A stretch of 64,000 nt of DNA from Marinobacter sediminicola (GTDB taxonomy: Bacteria > Pseudomonadota > Gammaproteobacteria > Pseudomonadales > Oleiphilaceae), in NCBI RefSeq assembly GCF_031157525.1, contig NZ_JAVIXR010000010.1, forward strand, positions 62,001 through 126,000, given 5' to 3'. The position numbers and the translations under genes are program-made. Every line of letters starts with the position of its first letter. The first letter of the stretch is position 1. The notes under the pieces were generated by a model. That model was not told the origin of the DNA. It saw nothing but the letters and a program-made list of their open reading frames with translations, and made no database searches. This document shows, piece after piece, positions 8,033 through 16,408 of this stretch.

Positions 8033-9847
8033 TTATAAGCTCAATGCCGGCGCTCCCAGCCAACTCCCAACCCCTAAAAATATACACTTATAATAAACGT
8101 CCGAATCCAAACTAGTTTGGTCAGAATAATAATCAAGCTCCTTCTGTAGAGGCTCTATTGTAATTGGATACAACTTAATCATATGAGTTATAGCTAAACA
8201 CGCCTCTTCATACTGGCCGGTTGCTGCCAGAAGAGAGGACTTCCTCAGCACAAACAATGGCTCAGGCCTCCAATCAGCCAACTTTCGCATTTGTGCAAGA
8301 GCATTGCTCATGCCGGAAATTGGTGGTTGAAACTTAAGAATCAACACAGAAGCTGCTTTATCTCCAATAATAGAGCTTCTTCTGACATCATCCAGCGCAA
8401 ACCGATCATTTGAATCAGGGTTTTGCTTGTACATGATACCGATCACCGTTAAAGCGTCCCGACCTACATACCCTCCCAGCGGCAGGAAAACGATCAAACA
8501 CAAAACAACAATTCCTCTCTTCACCTTAAAATCAGAGAATTTAATTAGAAAACTTTTATCTAGTAAAGAAACTGAAATTACAAACACAGAAAGAAATGGA
8601 AGGGACCAAAGCGAGAACTCTACTAGACTGTGAAGACCAAGCACCCCAATAATCGACACAAGAAAACTATTAGTCACGGACATCTCAGCTCTAAAAACCA
8701 TTCTTGCAATATAGAGGCAACACGCAAGAATGAACAACATCCCCACAACTCCAAACTCAATAAAGAAATTAATAAATATATTATGAGCATTATTCCAGAT
8801 AGCACCATTACCCTGCAGATGCTTCTTCACCGCCACTTCATTGCTAAATACACCATAACGGCCAGCGCCATAGCCGACCCAAAACTCATTGGAAGTGACG
8901 TTAATGCTCTGAACCTTACGCCATTCGGCCACCCGCCCTGATGAGCCAACCATCTCTCTCTGCTTATACATCGTTTCGGCGCTGACACGATTGACGTACC
9001 CAGTATCGATTAAATGCTTGGAAACCAAATTATCGAACACCGGCGCCCCCCATATCGCCCCCAGAAATAGACAGAACGATATTAACAAAGAGGGCCAAAA
9101 CCGTTGCTGCAACCGAGCATTGCCATTATTGGAGTCGGAGCAAAACTTAAAGCAGTGCGCACCCCACACCAGAAAAACCGCAAACATAACAACAAACCAA
9201 GTTCTGCTGCCCGTCAGCGTGCCGCAGTAGATTAAAAATAATAAAGCGCCGTAATACCAACTCCCTTTAATTAAAGATGTCTGATATTTTAAGAATACCA
9301 AAGCACTAAAACCTATCGCTAACAAAACAGCTGTGAGATTTGGCTGGCCAAGCGAGCCCAACAACCTATCCCCATCTTCAGCGATAAGCGGAATTACATG
9401 CCTTAGGACACCATAATATCGAAGAAGGCCAACTAGGCCGCACAACATTGAAGCCAGCAGCAAAAATGAAGCGAATCGTCCTACAACGAACTCTTTTCCA
9501 TAAATCGACCTTAACTCCGCTGCTGATAATGAAATCCAGCCGCAGGCCAGCAAAACAACCAAGTAGCTATTGTAAGAAATAGAAATAGAGGGGCTCGTAA
9601 AATGATAGCTTCCCAAAAGGCCAAGAAGCCCCAACGGAAGAAATACGAAAATTCTAGGACAGTAAACCACCTCACTTCTTTTCGAAAACAAATAAGAAAA
9701 AAGCAATAACGCGGCACCAACCGTCACGCCCCCTCTAGCAAAATCCTGGAAAGGATAAAGCCCAATAGGAAAAACAAATGCCAAAAGCCAAAGTAGGAGT
9801 GCACTATAGATCATCATCGGCTTCCGCCTCATACGGTTTATGACCAT
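8033..9847 (-). CDS. PglL/Wzy_C-type O-oligosaccharyltransferase (pilin glycosylation)
   Basis: 604 residues with about a dozen predicted TM helices. It has the O-antigen ligase signature region WNNAHNIFINFFIEFGVVG (catalytic-type His near residue 355) and LGLHSLVEFSLWSLPFL further on, which is characteristic of the PglL/TfpO branch. A C-terminal soluble domain (about 480-604) follows. PglL enzymes move lipid-linked glycans from undecaprenyl pyrophosphate to Ser or Thr of pilins in the periplasm. Position between two pilin genes strongly supports that role over WaaL or Wzy. The gene is visibly richer in A and T than its neighbours, suggesting a different history. The start ATG 9847 has GGAG too close to be ideal; Met6 is an alternative. 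Confidence 0.8.
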   Translation of the reverse strand: MVINRMRRKPMMIYSALLLWLLAFVFPIGLYPFQDFARGGVTVGAALLLFSYLFSKRSEVVYCPRIFVFLPLGLLGLLGSYHFTSPSISISYNSYLVVLLACGWISLSAAELRSIYGKEFVVGRFASFLLLASMLCGLVGLLRYYGVLRHVIPLIAEDGDRLLGSLGQPNLTAVLLAIGFSALVFLKYQTSLIKGSWYYGALLFLIYCGTLTGSRTWFVVMFAVFLVWGAHCFKFCSDSNNGNARLQQRFWPSLLISFCLFLGAIWGAPVFDNLVSKHLIDTGYVNRVSAETMYKQREMVGSSGRVAEWRKVQSINVTSNEFWVGYGAGRYGVFSNEVAVKKHLQGNGAIWNNAHNIFINFFIEFGVVGMLFILACCLYIARMVFRAEMSVTNSFLVSIIGVLGLHSLVEFSLWSLPFLSVFVISVSLLDKSFLIKFSDFKVKRGIVVLCLIVFLPLGGYVGRDALTVIGIMYKQNPDSNDRFALDDVRRSSIIGDKAASVLILKFQPPISGMSNALAQMRKLADWRPEPLFVLRKSSLLAATGQYEEACLAITHMIKLYPITIEPLQKELDYYSDQTSLDSDVYYKCIFLGVGSWLGAPALSL

Positions 9848-9877
9848 GCTCCGACAAACAGAGTCATTTCATGCACC

Positions 9878-9909
9878 AAAAAAAAGAGGGGGTTTCCCCC
9901 CTCTTTTTT
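9878..9909 (-). terminator. Rho-independent terminator after pilA
   Basis: Minus strand: an A-rich stretch, GAGGGGGG, AAA loop, CCCCCTC, then eight T. This is a strong intrinsic terminator 19 bases after the pilA stop and 31 bases before pglL. It should make pilA RNA far more abundant than pglL RNA, which would depend on read-through or its own promoter. Confidence 0.88.
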
Positions 9910-9927
9910 AGAGTTTGCTTTTAACTA

Positions 9928-10386
9928 TTACGGGGTACCTGATGTGCAACCTGCGGGGATGAAACTTGTATCCCAAGCCGCGCCTTTACCATCAATCAAG
10001 CAAGTCCACTCACCTGTTGCGGTGCGCTTCAAAGCTATTCCTGTCGTCGCAATACCTGTAGCGGCGTTACCACCTAGCACAACCGAGATGTTGCCAGCGC
10101 CACCCGTGAAGTTTGCCGAAGTGCTCGAGTTAGCGGTGGTCAAATTAGAGCCCACATAGCCGAGTTCGCCTAGCGTATTCGTTGTTACGCCACGGGCCAA
10201 TCTCTCTTCAACAGCGGTCTTGAGTGCGGAAATTTCGCCAACTACGCGAGTAACCTGGGTACGCGCAATATAGTCTTGGTACTGAGGAATAGCGATCGCC
10301 GCCAAAATACCAATGATCGCTACAACGATCATCAGTTCAATCAGGGTAAAACCTTTCTGAGCGTGGTTAATTTGAATATTTTTCAT
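9928..10386 (-). CDS. pilA: Major type IV pilin PilA
   Basis: 152 residues. The 12-residue leader ends in KG, followed by [20 protein letters not shown], the canonical class IVa pilin helix with Glu5. The ribosome site AGAGG lies 6 bases before the ATG. The C-terminal disulfide region has Cys in WTCLIDGKG and Cys in IPAGC, then a tail TSGTP. A Ser/Thr-rich patch ([14 protein letters not shown]) sits mid-protein. PilA is the subunit of the retractable fibre for twitching, adhesion and DNA uptake. The gene has a sigma54-type promoter, is followed by a strong terminator, and diverges from pilBCD, the usual Pseudomonas-type layout. The tail and patch are plausible glycan sites for the adjacent PglL-like enzyme; that is inference. 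Confidence 0.93.
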   Translation of the reverse strand: MKNIQINHAQKGFTLIELMIVVAIIGILAAIAIPQYQDYIARTQVTRVVGEISALKTAVEERLARGVTTNTLGELGYVGSNLTTANSSTSANFTGGAGNISVVLGGNAATGIATTGIALKRTATGEWTCLIDGKGAAWDTSFIPAGCTSGTP

Positions 10387-10773
10387 ATTCGACCTCTGTG
10401 TTGTCGTTTTGTTACGTCATTTTGGCCCGGGGCCGGTGGAGCTTTGCCCCGCAACCGGTTTTGGTGAGCCTGCTCAGCAACAAGCACCTTCCATGCCAAC
10501 AAATAGACCAAAGCCACTACCTCAATCGAATCAGCGGGTTGAATTCGGTGAGCAACCATACGCTACACACTCCCACAACAACACCAAGGCCGCCCGCCGT
10601 CACCCACTGACAATATTTGTCACCCTCAATGAGCACTTCCTATCACCCCAACTGGGAAGACGTCACCGATTCAGTTACACCCACACCTTTCCAAACCCAC
10701 ACCAGCCATCTAAACTCTCCGCAATCATGAAATATCTTTTTCAATCACTTAGGCAGCACTCTCTAATTCGTTT
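10387..10773. other. Divergent pilA/pilB control region
   Basis: 387 bases without a gene. The left part is the pilA leader, about 85 bases, with a GC-rich potential stem (GCGGGGC with GCCCCGGG, around 10425-10457). The sigma54 site is at 10481-10499. The rest (10500-10773) is C- and A-rich on the plus strand and should hold the upstream activator (PilR-type) sites and the pilB promoter. I could not recognise either with confidence. Confidence 0.5.
10481..10499 (-). promoter_or_regulatory. Sigma54 (RpoN) promoter of pilA
   Basis: The minus strand reads TTGGCATGGAAGGTGCTTG: GG and GC separated by exactly 10 bases, close to the consensus TGGCACG-N4-TTGC. The transcript would begin near 10470, about 85 bases before the pilA ATG. 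PilA is classically driven by RpoN with PilSR, and rpoN is present at 45383-46912. Confidence 0.8.
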
Positions 10774-12489
10774 ATGGCTACTAACAAAAGCAACATCACC
10801 CTAACAGGACTGGCCCGGCGCTTTGTGGAAGACGGCCTTCTTGATGAAGCAACCGCCAAAGATGCCTTTGTACAGGCCTCACAAAACCGTATCCCATTAA
10901 TCACCTACCTCACCCAAAACAAACTGGCGGATAGCGCCAAGCTAGCGTTCTCAGCCGCCATGGAATTTGGAGTGTCAGTTCTTGACCTCTCATCGTTTCA
11001 CCCGGAGATGATGCCCGAAGGCGTGGTTGATGAGAAACTGGTGCGCAAACACAACGCCCTGCCTCTTTATAAGCGCGGAAATCGTCTTTTTATTGCGGTA
11101 TCAGACCCCACCAATATCCAGGCACTGGACGAAATAAAGTTCAATACCGGCCTGAGCACGGATGCAATCTTGGTAGATGACGCAAAGCTGCGCGATGCTA
11201 TCGATAAGTATCTGGACTCCCAAGACACATCCATGGGAAATCTGGACGACGCAGATCTTGAGGGCGTGGAAACCGAAGGCGGCGAGCAGGAAGATGATGG
11301 GGCTGTATCTGCCAGCGATGTGGATGACGCCCCCATCGTTAAATATGTGAACAAGATGTTGCTGGACGCCATCCGTGGAGGCGCATCCGATGTTCACTTT
11401 GAGCCTTACGAAAAAACCTACCGCGTGCGCTATAGAACAGACGGCATTTTGAAAGAGGTGTCTCGCCCATCTATTAAGTTGGCACCCAAGATTTCTGCTC
11501 GTGTAAAAATCATGGCGCAGCTGGACATATCCGAGCGCCGAGTTCCTCAGGATGGCCGAATCAAGATGAAGCTGTCCAAAACCAAAGCGATCGATTTTCG
11601 GGTAAATACCCTGCCGACGCTTTGGGGCGAAAAAATTGTTTTGCGAATCCTGGACCCCAGCCAGGCGAAGCTTGGCATTGATGTACTTGGGTACGAGGAA
11701 GATCAGAAACAGCTGTTTATGGATGCATTGTCTCAGCCGCAAGGGATGATTCTGGTTACGGGACCAACCGGCTCTGGTAAAACTGTATCGCTTTACACTG
11801 GCCTGAATATCCTCAACACGCCCGATATCAATATTTCCACGGCCGAGGATCCCGCCGAAATCAACTTGGAAGGGATCAACCAGGTAAACGTAAACACTCG
11901 TGTCGGGCTGGGCTTTGCTGAGGCACTGCGTGCATTTCTGCGGCAGGACCCGGATGTAATCATGGTGGGAGAGATCCGAGATCTTGAGACCGCCAATATT
12001 GCGATCAAAGCCGCGCAAACCGGGCACTTGGTCCTATCTACTCTGCACACCAATAGTGCAGCAGAAACCCTCACCCGTATGATGAACATGGGTGTACCCG
12101 CATTTAACATTGCAACGTCTGTCAGCTTGATAATTGCCCAACGACTCGGCCGGCGACTTTGTAGCGCCTGTAAACAGCCTGGCGAGGTTCCTAAAGACCT
12201 ACTTTTGGCCGAAGGGTTCACAGAGGAACAAATTGATACAGGCTTCACGTTGTACCACCCCAAGGGCTGTGATAAATGCAGTAGTGGCTATAAAGGCCGC
12301 GTCGGTATTTATGAGGTGGTTAAGGTTACAGAGAAGTTGGCCAGCATGATTATGGAAGAGGCCAGCTCCATTAAAATTGCAAAGCAGGCAGAGGCTGAGG
12401 GCTTCCGGAACTTACGCCAGTCCGCACTTAGAAAAGTGATCGAGGGCGTAACGAGCCTTGAGGAAGCCAACCGCGTGACGAAGGATTAA
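10774..12489 (+). CDS. pilB: Type IV pilus extension ATPase PilB
   Basis: 571 residues, the usual PilB length. An N-terminal GspE/MshE-like domain (1-150) is followed by an acidic linker, then the secretion ATPase core. The core has Walker A GPTGSGKT near residue 330, an Asp-box stretch (TAEDPAEINLEGINQV), Walker B with IMVGEIRD, and the His-box LVLSTLHTNSAAETL. A tetracysteine zinc motif (LCSACK near 462, CDKCSSGYKGR near 500) is typical. PilB powers pilin polymerisation at the inner-membrane platform. It is first in pilB-pilC-pilD and diverges from pilA. No PilT is in the window. Confidence 0.95.
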   Translation: MATNKSNITLTGLARRFVEDGLLDEATAKDAFVQASQNRIPLITYLTQNKLADSAKLAFSAAMEFGVSVLDLSSFHPEMMPEGVVDEKLVRKHNALPLYKRGNRLFIAVSDPTNIQALDEIKFNTGLSTDAILVDDAKLRDAIDKYLDSQDTSMGNLDDADLEGVETEGGEQEDDGAVSASDVDDAPIVKYVNKMLLDAIRGGASDVHFEPYEKTYRVRYRTDGILKEVSRPSIKLAPKISARVKIMAQLDISERRVPQDGRIKMKLSKTKAIDFRVNTLPTLWGEKIVLRILDPSQAKLGIDVLGYEEDQKQLFMDALSQPQGMILVTGPTGSGKTVSLYTGLNILNTPDINISTAEDPAEINLEGINQVNVNTRVGLGFAEALRAFLRQDPDVIMVGEIRDLETANIAIKAAQTGHLVLSTLHTNSAAETLTRMMNMGVPAFNIATSVSLIIAQRLGRRLCSACKQPGEVPKDLLLAEGFTEEQIDTGFTLYHPKGCDKCSSGYKGRVGIYEVVKVTEKLASMIMEEASSIKIAKQAEAEGFRNLRQSALRKVIEGVTSLEEANRVTKD

Positions 12490-12491
12490 GC

Positions 12492-13712
12492 ATGTCAGAA
12501 AAATCGCAAAAACTGGAATCGTATGTTTGGGAAGGCAAGGACCGAAAGGGCGCCAAGTCCAAGGGAGAGATTGCCGGCTCCAGCTTGGCCTTGGTAAAGG
12601 CCCAGCTTCGCAAACAAGGTATCATTCCGGATAAAGTAAAGAAGAAACCAAAGCCTTTGTTTGGTGGCAGCAAAAAGATTACGCCATTCGACATTGCCAT
12701 GCTTACTCGGCAGCTTGCGACCATGATGAAGGCAGGTGTCCCCCTGGTGCAGAGCTTTGACATAGTTGCTGACGGCCTTGAAAACAAAGGTCTTCAGAAG
12801 CTCGTAATGTCTATCCGGAATGACATTTCTTCTGGAACGAGTTTTGCTGCATCTCTTCGCAAGCATCCCAAGCACTTTGATAATTTGTATTGCAACTTAG
12901 TGGACTCAGGCGAAAAAGCCGGCGCACTGGAACAAATGCTGGATCGCATAGCTCTCTATCTTGAAAAAACAGAGCTCCTGAAGAAAAAAGTTAAAAAGGC
13001 GATGACATACCCTATCGCGGTTGTTGTTGTAGCAATTGTTGTTACAGCCATTCTTCTGGTGAAAGTCGTTCCTCAATTTGAAAGTCTGTTCCAGGGTTTT
13101 GGAGCTGAACTCCCAGTATTTACACAGATGGTAGTAAGGTTATCGGACTGGATGCAGTCCTGGTGGTTTGTGGTACTTTTGGGCATAGCGGGCACGATCT
13201 TCCTATTCAAGGAAGCCAAGACCCGGTCGCAGAAATTCTCGGATATTGTAGACAAGTACGTTCTCAAGCTGCCGGTTGTTGGTGAGATCCTCGACAAATC
13301 AGCAGTAGCCAAATTTGGCAGGGTTCTGTCTACCACCTTTGCCGCAGGCGTACCACTTGTGGATGCGCTGGATTCGGTAGCGGGCGCTACGGGTAATGCG
13401 ATATACCGGGATGCTATTCAGCGCATTAAGGCTGATGTTTCTAGTGGTACTCAATTGCAGGCTTCGATGAGGCAGCAGGATGTATTTCCTGTTATGGCTG
13501 TCCAGCTCACGGCTATTGGCGAAGAATCCGGTAACCTTGATGAAATGCTCGAGAAGGTTGCCGTGCATTATGAGGCCGTAGTTGATGACATGGTCGATAA
13601 CCTGACTGCACTGATGGAGCCGATGATTATGGCTGTGTTGGGTGTATTGGTGGGTGGTTTGATTATTGCCATGTACCTGCCGATATTTCAGATGGGGAAC
13701 GTTGTGGGTTAA
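12492..13712 (+). CDS. pilC: Type IV pilus platform protein PilC
   Basis: 406 residues, the family length. It has two GspF-type repeats: the first (about 72-195) begins with DIAMLTRQLATMMKAGVPL; the second (about 275-400) has FGRVLSTTFAAGVPLVDAL and GEESGNLDEMLEKVA. Three TM helices are visible near 172-195, 222-240 and 376-398. PilC is the inner-membrane platform that PilB turns during assembly. It begins 2 bases after the pilB stop, so the two are co-transcribed. The ATG start fits the family N-terminus (YVWEGKDRKGAKSKGE). Confidence 0.95.
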   Translation: MSEKSQKLESYVWEGKDRKGAKSKGEIAGSSLALVKAQLRKQGIIPDKVKKKPKPLFGGSKKITPFDIAMLTRQLATMMKAGVPLVQSFDIVADGLENKGLQKLVMSIRNDISSGTSFAASLRKHPKHFDNLYCNLVDSGEKAGALEQMLDRIALYLEKTELLKKKVKKAMTYPIAVVVVAIVVTAILLVKVVPQFESLFQGFGAELPVFTQMVVRLSDWMQSWWFVVLLGIAGTIFLFKEAKTRSQKFSDIVDKYVLKLPVVGEILDKSAVAKFGRVLSTTFAAGVPLVDALDSVAGATGNAIYRDAIQRIKADVSSGTQLQASMRQQDVFPVMAVQLTAIGEESGNLDEMLEKVAVHYEAVVDDMVDNLTALMEPMIMAVLGVLVGGLIIAMYLPIFQMGNVVG

Positions 13713-13737
13713 AGGTGCGCAGCCCCCTCACCCCCAG

Positions 13738-13793
13738 CCCCTCTCCCGCAAGGGGAGAGGGGAGTAAAACAGTCCTCTCCTGTTGGGGAGAGG
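13738..13793 (+). repeat. Pair of REP-like stem-loops between pilC and pilD
   Basis: Two neighbouring hairpins: CCCCTCTCCC-GCAAG-GGGAGAGGGG (13738-13762) and CCTCTCC-TGTTGG-GGAGAGG (13774-13793). They share the CTCTCC/GGAGAG core and resemble the C/G-rich REP elements common in proteobacterial intergenic regions. No T-run follows, so these are not classic terminators. They may trim pilC RNA ends or lower pilD expression. Confidence 0.65.
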
Positions 13794-13823
13794 AGAGTTA
13801 AAGCTACAACAACTGAGTTTTGA

Positions 13824-14699
13824 ATGGCTACCTTGGATATTTTTCTCTCAACCCCTTGGCTCCTTTACCTAACCGTCACCTTCATCTCCCTCTGCATCGG
13901 CAGCTTCCTGAACGTGGTCATCCTCCGCCTGCCGAAAATGATGCACCAGGAATGGCGCTGTCAGTGCGAGGCATTTCTTGAGGTTCCAGAAGGCGAGCGC
14001 AAACAGGAAGAGCCAGTAACACTCTCCCGCCCAGCCTCCACCTGCCCTTCCTGCGGGCACAAGATTCGTGCCTGGGAGAACATCCCTGTTATCAGCTACC
14101 TGCTTCTTGGCGGCAAATGCAGCGGTTGTAAAACGCACATTTCGGCCCGTTACCCGATCATAGAAGCGGTTACGGCGTTGTTTTCGGTGATCACTGTGGT
14201 GATCGGTGGCCCTTCGGAATCAACCTTGTTGGCGCTCCTGCTGGTTTGGGCGCTGATTGCTCTTACCGTGATCGATTTCGACACCCAGTTATTACCAGAC
14301 AGCATCACCCTGCCCTTACTGTGGCTCGGGCTGATGTTGAGTTATTTCGGGTATCTGGGCGATTTTAACAGCGCGTTTCTTGGGGCGGTTGTTGGTTATC
14401 TTTCTTTGTGGTCCGTGTACTGGTTGTTCAAGTTGGCAACCGGCAAGGAAGGCATGGGCCACGGGGATTTCAAGCTGCTTGCGGCTCTGGGTGCCTGGCT
14501 GGGCTGGGAATTGCTTCCGGTGGTGATTCTGTTGTCATCGGCTGTGGGTGCGGTTGTTGGTATCAGTTTAATGGTCTTTAAAAAGCATGGCCGGGAAGTG
14601 CCGATTCCGTTCGGGCCCTACCTTGCAGCGGCGGGATTACTGTGTTTGTGGTTTGGCATTGAGATTCAGGAAATCTGGTATCGGTTGCTGGGAGTTTAA
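13824..14699 (+). CDS. pilD: Prepilin peptidase/N-methyltransferase PilD
   Basis: 291 residues with about eight TM helices. The N-terminal cytoplasmic domain has SFLNVVILRLPKM and the zinc site CPSCGHKIRAWENIPV with KCSGCKTHI (Cys near 74, 77, 97 and 100). The aspartyl protease sites are VIDFDTQLLPD (near 152) and GHGDFKLLAALGAWLG (near 212). PilD cuts the leader of type IV pilins and T2SS pseudopilins and methylates the new N-terminal Phe. Its substrates here include both pilins at 7.5 and 9.9 kb. It is 111 bases from pilC, with hairpins between, and is followed at once by coaE, as in Pseudomonas. Confidence 0.95.
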   Translation: MATLDIFLSTPWLLYLTVTFISLCIGSFLNVVILRLPKMMHQEWRCQCEAFLEVPEGERKQEEPVTLSRPASTCPSCGHKIRAWENIPVISYLLLGGKCSGCKTHISARYPIIEAVTALFSVITVVIGGPSESTLLALLLVWALIALTVIDFDTQLLPDSITLPLLWLGLMLSYFGYLGDFNSAFLGAVVGYLSLWSVYWLFKLATGKEGMGHGDFKLLAALGAWLGWELLPVVILLSSAVGAVVGISLMVFKKHGREVPIPFGPYLAAAGLLCLWFGIEIQEIWYRLLGV

Positions 14700-14704
14700 C
14701 GGGG

Positions 14705-15316
14705 TTGGCAGATCGCATGGTCGTTTTAGGTTTAACGGGCGGTATCGGCTCCGGTAAATCCACTGTTGCACGGCAGTTTGGAAACCTGGGCGTTCACTGG
14801 GTGGACGCGGATGACGTAGCCCGTGAAGTCGTTGAGCCGGGCGCCCCCGCGCTGGCCGCAATCGCCGATCACTTTGGTGCAGATATCCTTTTGGGTGACG
14901 GGGCTCTGGACCGAGCCAAGCTGCGGCAAATAGTGTTTGAACAACCGGAGCAGCGCATCTGGCTCGAAAGCCTGCTGCACCCGATTATTCGTGATGAGCT
15001 GACTCGTCAGCTGCATCCGCAAAATTATGCGTTACCCTATGTTCTTCTGGTCTCGCCTTTGCTTCTGGAAACTGACCAACACCAGCTGGTAAAGCAGATA
15101 CTGGTGGTGGATGTACCGGTGGAGGTTCAAATAGAACGCACTATGGGTCGCGACACGAACTCCCGGGAGCAGGTAGAGCGAATTATTGCCGCTCAAATGC
15201 CACGTGAACAGCGGCTTGCTCGTGCAGATGCAGTGATTGATAATAACCAGTCTTTAAACGCGGTTGCAGCTGAGGTTCGGGCATTACATGAATCGTTCAT
15301 GGTGGACTTTGGTTGA
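14705..15316 (+). CDS. coaE: Dephospho-CoA kinase
   Basis: 203 residues from TTG 14705, or 199 from ATG 14717; neither has a strong ribosome site. The P-loop GLTGGIGSGKST is at the N-terminus, with VDADDVAREVVEPG and LHPIIRDEL. CoaE phosphorylates the ribose 3'-hydroxyl of dephospho-CoA, the last step of coenzyme A synthesis, in the cytoplasm. It lies 5 bases after pilD. Its last 29 bases overlap the start of the next gene. The pilD-coaE-yacG association is common in gammaproteobacteria; here yacG is displaced by three genes. Confidence 0.95.
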   Translation: MADRMVVLGLTGGIGSGKSTVARQFGNLGVHWVDADDVAREVVEPGAPALAAIADHFGADILLGDGALDRAKLRQIVFEQPEQRIWLESLLHPIIRDELTRQLHPQNYALPYVLLVSPLLLETDQHQLVKQILVVDVPVEVQIERTMGRDTNSREQVERIIAAQMPREQRLARADAVIDNNQSLNAVAAEVRALHESFMVDFG

Positions 15317-16403
15317 ATGCCGCGGCCGCGCATTTGCTTGGCTAATTGCCGCCCATACCCTTGTGATCAGCACAAACTCCAGCGGTATGGAGCCAGAGCT
15401 TAAAGCTCAAGAGCTGCCCATCCCAGACACACTATCGCTAGAAGCTCTCCCCCTGTCTTTTTACACCTTCAGCTCAGATGAGCATTGGGCTGAGCCACGG
15501 GACTCTTACTGGCTGAATTTCAGCAACTTCATTTTGCGCCAGGAACGTATTCAGAGCCCTAAAGTTCACGCTTTCGGGCAGTGGGCAGATCGCACTCTTT
15601 CTGGCGAAACCCATAGGCTGCCAATGAACGATAGCTACTTGCGCATCGGCATCGCCACAGAATCTGAATACGGCAATGTGTTTCAGTTCGAACCAGAAGC
15701 CCGGTTTCGTCTGGACATACCCACCACAAAACGCAAGCTGCGCCTGGTCATTGAAAGTGAAAGCGACGAGCTGGTTCCCTTGGGGGAGCGTCAGCGCGAC
15801 CGGCAACTCACTGAAACGAGCCGCACGAAAGGTACAGGCACAGGTGCCTTGCGATATTTGTCGCAGATAGGCGACTCGATCAACCTGTCTAACGATGTGG
15901 GTGTGCGCCTTCACCTGCCACCGGATGCTTTCTGGCGCGCAACGGCTGACAAGCAGTGGGTCGCGGGCGACCACTGGGGGTTAAGGGCTCAGCAACAATT
16001 TTACTACTATCACCAGGATGGCTGGGGCGCCCGCTCCTCGCTTGGTGCCAGCAGAGATCTGGCGAGAGGCTGGCAGCTATGGTCATCTTCCGAGCTTGAA
16101 TGGGTTCACAACGACCGCAAGTTTGTAATGGGCCAGATCTTCAGCATAAGTAAACGGCTCAATAGTCGCTCATTGCTAACTCCGAGGATAGGCGTGCTTG
16201 GCGAGAGCCAGCCGAACTGGCGCACCACCTCAGCCTTTACAGACCTCACTTGGCGTTACCGGCTTCACAGCGACTGGTTGTTTGCAGATCTCATACCAGC
16301 GCTAACCTTCCCCCGGGAGAAGAACTTCAAAGACCAAGGCTCCATTCTTTTTCGGGTAGAAATGTACTTTTCCGGTGCCATCAATCCAAACTTCATGAAC
16401 TAG
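15288..16403 (+). CDS. Unknown envelope protein, probable outer-membrane beta-barrel
   Basis: 371 residues from ATG 15288, inside the end of coaE; an in-frame start at 15264 is less likely. The first 30 residues resemble a signal peptide (WLIAAHTLVISTNSS). The rest is rich in alternating aromatic and polar residues, with strand-like segments such as NVFQFEPEARFRLDIP, KLRLVIESES, WGLRAQQQFYYYHQDG and SILFRVEMYFSG. This suggests a barrel of roughly a dozen strands. I do not recognise the family. It may form a unit with coaE and trmO (5-base gap to trmO). The function is unknown. Confidence 0.6.
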   Translation: MNRSWWTLVECRGRAFAWLIAAHTLVISTNSSGMEPELKAQELPIPDTLSLEALPLSFYTFSSDEHWAEPRDSYWLNFSNFILRQERIQSPKVHAFGQWADRTLSGETHRLPMNDSYLRIGIATESEYGNVFQFEPEARFRLDIPTTKRKLRLVIESESDELVPLGERQRDRQLTETSRTKGTGTGALRYLSQIGDSINLSNDVGVRLHLPPDAFWRATADKQWVAGDHWGLRAQQQFYYYHQDGWGARSSLGASRDLARGWQLWSSSELEWVHNDRKFVMGQIFSISKRLNSRSLLTPRIGVLGESQPNWRTTSAFTDLTWRYRLHSDWLFADLIPALTFPREKNFKDQGSILFRVEMYFSGAINPNFMN

Positions 16404-16408
16404 GCCCT

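Noticed and set aside
11101..12027. 308-codon open frame on the minus strand opposite pilB
   Set aside because: The pilB frame carries all ATPase motifs; the antisense product is featureless.
15264..15287. Upstream start for the barrel-like gene
   Set aside because: It extends further into coaE and adds residues that do not improve the signal peptide; ATG 15288 is simpler.
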